In this document: piece by piece, positions 4,904 to 5,987 of the stretch | How positions within the stretch are numbered: position 1 is the stretch's first letter | Layout of the letters: each line of letters begins with the position of its first letter | Origin: JAZMZS01 sp045586105 | GTDB taxonomy: Bacteria; Bacillota; Clostridia; Oscillospirales; CAG-272 | Assembly (NCBI GenBank): GCA_045586105.1 | Contig: JAZMZS010000067.1 | Location: 1 to 5,987, forward strand | Direction of reading: 5' to 3' | Length of the DNA stretch: 5,987 nucleotides | The notes under the pieces: model-generated | Database searches by the model: none | Seen by the model: only the letters and a program-made list of their open reading frames with translations | Told to the model about the DNA's origin: nothing | Position numbers and translations under genes: made by a program

Positions 4904-5346
4904 AAGAGCTTGCACACATCGAGATGGTAAGCGCGATAATTTATCAGCTTACGAGAAACCTCTCTGAGGAGGAGATAAAGAAGTCGGGCTTTGCACCTTA
5001 CTTTGTCGATCACACGACGGGAGTATATCCCGTTGCGGCGTCCGGCACGCCCTTTGACATGAAATACGTTGGTGTCAAGGGAGACGTTCTTGCCGATCTT
5101 CACGAGGACCTTGCCGCAGAGCAAAAGGCACGCGTGACCTACGACAACATTCTCAGACTTATCGACGATCCCGACGTGCGCGATCCTATAAAGTTTTTGC
5201 GTGAGCGCGAGATCGTGCACTTCCAGCGCTTCGGTGATGCGCTGAGAGTTGCTCAGGATAAGCTTGACTGCAAGAACTTCTACGCTTGCAACCCGTCCTT
5301 TGACAAGGGCTGCCCCAATAATAACGGCGGCTGCGGCTGCAACTAA
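4900..5346 (+). pseudogene. cotJC: 3' part of interrupted cotJC (manganese-catalase-like spore coat protein)
   Basis: These 148 codons match the C-terminal two thirds of CotJC, a di-manganese catalase-fold protein of the spore coat. Visible family motifs are TEELAHIEM, DVLADLHEDLAAEQKAR, DDPDVRDPIKFL and REREIVHFQRFGDALR. Of the five metal ligands of the family, four are kept: Glu and His of EELAH, Glu of AAEQKAR and His of EIVHFQ. The Glu of the N-terminal GELAA motif is in the missing part, about 60 residues by comparison with Bacillus CotJC. The first ATG (4924) is inside a conserved helix and has no ribosome site, so this is not a free-standing gene. The Cys-rich tail (GCPNNNGGCGCN) is complete. 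Base composition differs sharply from the DNA on its left. It is either a dead fragment or one piece of a gene restored by element excision. Confidence 0.85.
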
Positions 5347-5936
5347 CAACAAGACAAAGAGCAGATGGGGGTCATCCATCTGCTCTTATCTGTTCGACCT
5401 ATTGGAATTGGTCTGATTTTCATGGTTTCAAAATCGAGCCAGTTATTTTCACAATGACCACATTTTATACACGACAAAGCAACGGTAATCCATTCAAATG
5501 CATTTACCCAATCTTCTTGAGAAAAAGAATCATCATTTGCCAAACATTCTTCTGCAAAATCTTCTTTGCCTTGCGAGGATATATGCAGCGCTATCTTAAA
5601 ACTACTTTCTCCACACTTAGAACAGCAAACTTTCTCAAGTGGTATTTCTCTGTCGAGAAAATCATCTTTGCACACAAAACCATTCCAACCATGCTTTCCA
5701 CTATCGAACAAAACAAACTCTTTTTTACATTCTTTACATACTATTTTTAGCAGTTGTCGTTCATTGCTTTCGCAGATTTCAAAAGCATCGCTTCCACAAT
5801 GGCATTTTATTGTTCCTGTTACTTCGTATTCATTGTTGTTACTGCCAACCGGAATCAAAATTGATTGAAGATGTGTTGGAATGGGGAGGGTTTCTTTAGG
5901 TGCTTTCTTTTTGCCTATCCAACTAAATAATCCCAT
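5343..5936 (-). CDS. Unrecognised protein with two zinc ribbons
   Basis: I do not recognise this 197-residue protein. It has two zinc-ribbon-like units: C45, C47 with C67, C70 and C105, C108 with C156, C159 (extra cysteines at 104 and 162). The N-terminus MGLFSWIGKKK is hydrophobic then basic, possibly membrane-associating. There is no catalytic motif. The start is firm: reverse-strand AGGAGG (5950-5945) lies 8 nt before the ATG. The C-terminus is odd: residues 184-194 are encoded by the hairpin that ends cotJC, and the stop overlaps the cotJC stop codon by 2 bp. That suggests the native C-terminus was lost or extended when the gene came to lie beside cotJC. It is more A+T-rich than cotJC. 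A nucleic-acid-binding or structural role is only a guess. Confidence 0.72.
   Translation of the reverse strand: MGLFSWIGKKKAPKETLPIPTHLQSILIPVGSNNNEYEVTGTIKCHCGSDAFEICESNERQLLKIVCKECKKEFVLFDSGKHGWNGFVCKDDFLDREIPLEKVCCSKCGESSFKIALHISSQGKEDFAEECLANDDSFSQEDWVNAFEWITVALSCIKCGHCENNWLDFETMKIRPIPIGRTDKSRWMTPICSLSCC
5357..5387. terminator. Strong hairpin after cotJC
   Basis: AAGAGCAGATGG (5357-5368) pairs perfectly with CCATCTGCTCTT (5376-5387) over 12 bp with a 7-nt loop, 10 nt after the cotJC stop. On the + strand it is followed by ATCTGTT, a poor T tract; on the reverse strand it is followed by TGTCTTGTTGTT, which is more T-rich. It may serve both convergent genes, although it lies inside the reading frame of the reverse-strand gene. 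Confidence 0.7.
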
Positions 5937-5987
5937 TTATTGTGCCTCCTATCTATTCGTCAAATTCTTATTTTCCTAACTGTTCGA

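Noticed and set aside
4924..5346. An intact 140-residue gene starting at ATG 4924
   Set aside because: Family homology continues upstream of this ATG to 4900, the ATG is in a conserved helix and no ribosome site precedes it, so it is a truncated gene.
4891..5379. Reverse-strand 162-codon frame opposite cotJC with a hydrophobic start
   Set aside because: The Ala/Val-rich start is the complement of the Cys/Gly/Asn-rich cotJC tail, and the + strand frame has clear manganese-catalase motifs.

Overview
The window looks like one end of a mobile element integrated in a spore-forming Firmicute, most likely an uncultured gut-type Clostridium relative. The spore-former call rests on a recognisable cotJC (manganese-catalase-type spore coat protein) fragment. 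The Firmicute call rests on strong AGGAG-type ribosome sites, A+T-rich sigma-A promoters and the gene families present. Base composition is mosaic: the XRE regulator, toxin, SWIM and right-most reverse-strand genes are A+T-rich, while the metallopeptidase, recombinase and cotJC fragment are clearly richer in G+C.

Layout, left to right. (1) 1-438: a consensus promoter with a palindromic candidate operator drives a small XRE repressor. (2) 507-1177: a complete type III toxin-antitoxin locus. It has its own promoter, two 51-bp antitoxin RNA repeats that can fold as an H-type pseudoknot, a terminator-like hairpin and a TenpN/ToxN-like endoribonuclease toxin, and it ends in a second hairpin. (3) 1208-1857, reverse strand: an ImmA/IrrE-family metallopeptidase, probably starting at a TTG codon. 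(4) 1869-4764: an operon of a membrane-anchored protein with two SWIM zinc fingers, overlapping by 22 bp a 551-residue large serine recombinase. (5) 4765-4903: a short A+T-rich segment with two inverted repeats, both with 14-nt spacers, ending at what I infer to be the element/host junction. (6) 4900-5346: the 3' part of cotJC, which begins abruptly at the codons for TEELAHIEM and has no plausible start of its own. (7) 5343-5936, reverse strand: an unrecognised protein with two zinc ribbons, convergent with cotJC and running through its terminator hairpin.

How it fits together (inference): the recombinase integrated the element into cotJC, leaving the 3' part here and the 5' part at the other, unseen end. 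This resembles the intervening elements (such as skin in sigK) that interrupt sporulation genes and are excised in the mother cell. A sigma-E-like sequence precedes the SWIM-recombinase operon, so excision could be sporulation-controlled, but that is untested. The XRE repressor and metallopeptidase would form the maintenance/induction switch, and the toxin-antitoxin pair could stabilise the element or block phage.
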